Translations under genes and position numbers: made by a program
The notes under the pieces: model-generated
Seen by the model: only the letters and a program-made list of their open reading frames with translations
Databases searched by the model: none
Told to the model about the DNA's origin: nothing
Source of the DNA: Brachypodius melanocephalos
Taxonomy: Eukaryota > Chordata > Aves > Passeriformes > Pycnonotidae
Assembly (NCBI GenBank): GCA_013398615.1
Contig: VZSR01001854.1
Location: forward strand, 5,910,328 to 5,974,327
DNA length: 64,000 nt
Reading direction: 5' to 3'
Part shown: positions 63,425-64,000 of the stretch, one piece after another
Layout: each line of letters begins with the position of its first letter
How positions within the stretch are numbered: position 1 is the stretch's first letter

Positions 63425-64000
63425 TGTAGGAAGTCAGGCAAAGATTGCAGGAGACCTATGTAGTTAAACAAGGAGCACGTGAATAAACTTAAACATAAAA
63501 AGGAGGGATGCAGGCTCAGGAAATACAGGAGAAAAATGTAGGTACTGAATACCAAAGGATGTGATTAGGAAAGCCAAAGCCCACCTGAAGGCAAATCTAG
63601 TGAGGGACATGAAAGGCAATAAAAAGGGCTGCCAGAAGCCTACCAACAGCAAAAGGGATTATAGGTGAAAAAGCAGGACTGACACTGAATGGGGCAGGGA
63701 ACCCAGGGATAATGGACACGGGTAAAGGCCAAGGTACTTCACCTAGAGCTTCATTAATAAGTCTTCCTTCAGGAATCCCTGGATTGAGTCAGATGAAAGG
63801 GCATGAAGACGGGAGCATATAAAGACGTGCTTGAGAAATACAGAACTGTTGAGTATATGACAGAGAAGGCTCACAGTAATCTTATCAATGTGTATGAAAA
63901 AGTAGAAATAAAGATGATGGACTATTAAGTAGGGTAGAGAGGGCAACTGTGCAGAGGGATCTAGAAATTAATTTAGTAACTTTAGGCTCATTCTTACAAC
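63425..64000 (+). mobile_element. CR1 LINE with internal deletion, running to the window end
   Basis: Left block (63425-about 63785) matches CR1 ORF2 between the endonuclease and reverse-transcriptase domains. ATTAGGAAAGCCAAAGCCCA (63566-63585), GGGACATGAAAGGCAA (63604-63619) and CTGAATGGGGCAGGGAACCC (63686-63705) follow the consensus closely, as does CCTTCAGGAATCCCTGG near 63766. Right block (about 63858-63920) instead resembles the CR1 3' region, with GAGAAGGCTCACAGTAATCT (63863-63882) and TATCAATGTGTATGAA (63884-63899). The whole reverse-transcriptase segment between them is missing, so the copy is dead. Either one element lost about 1.5-2 kb, or two insertions abut. Confidence 0.8.

Noticed and set aside
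1..64000. CRISPR arrays, operons, riboswitches, tRNA or rRNA genes
   Set aside because: No regularly spaced repeats, no ribosome-binding-site-led gene runs, and no tRNA-like or rRNA-like sequence was recognised on either strand; composition and CR1 repeats indicate vertebrate DNA.

Overview
The window looks like AT-rich vertebrate DNA with no convincing protein-coding gene, most likely from a bird. The bird assignment is an inference. The only interspersed repeats I can recognise with confidence are CR1 (chicken repeat 1) LINE fragments, including copies ending in the octamer-type 3' terminus ATTCTGTG. Repeats cover only a few percent of the window, and there are no Alu-like, L1-like or abundant tRNA-SINE sequences. 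Crocodilians and turtles also carry CR1 but normally show far more old SINEs and DNA transposons. No prokaryotic feature is present. No open reading frame resembles a protein I recognise, and the longest (177 codons, 47156-47689) reads like chance. I conclude that the window is a gene desert or the inside of a very large intron.

Layout. 1-12 kb: unique sequence with a GC-richer block (2660-3260), a small CpG-containing island with an 18-bp palindrome (7420-7630), a hairpin that coincides with a CTCF-like core (8191-8215), a 1.4-kb pyrimidine-rich tract (9130-10560) and a tandem pair of TCF/LEF-type motifs (10607-10632). 12-24 kb: very AT-rich DNA with several homeodomain/octamer-rich stretches that look like conserved noncoding elements (12100-12400, 14060-14360, 15690-16060, 21500-21690, 23095-23420, 23480-23640). 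24-30 kb: plain unique DNA with short simple repeats and a duplicated NR5A/ERR-like motif (26741-26780). 30.0-32.5 kb: the most striking region, a repeat-free cluster that keeps CpGs, TAATTA palindromes, OTX-, HOX/CDX- and PBX-like sites, and looks like a deeply conserved developmental enhancer. 32.9-64 kb: unique DNA with scattered CR1 copies (32884-33529 +, 36178-36595 -, 43419-43530 -, 45350-45511 +, 55527-55579 -, 57127-57760 -, 63425-64000 +), one possible LTR remnant (50386-50425), further enhancer-like segments (39590-40420, 56340-56700, 58730-58880) and A-rich/(CAAA)n low-complexity tracts.

How it works together. If the inferred elements are real, the window is a regulatory landscape: dispersed noncoding elements bearing homeodomain, TCF/LEF and nuclear-receptor motifs, with a CTCF-like site near the left end, serving a developmental gene outside the window. 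I cannot name that gene from the sequence. All conserved-element calls are inference from composition and motifs and have not been tested by alignment. I found no new gene system.
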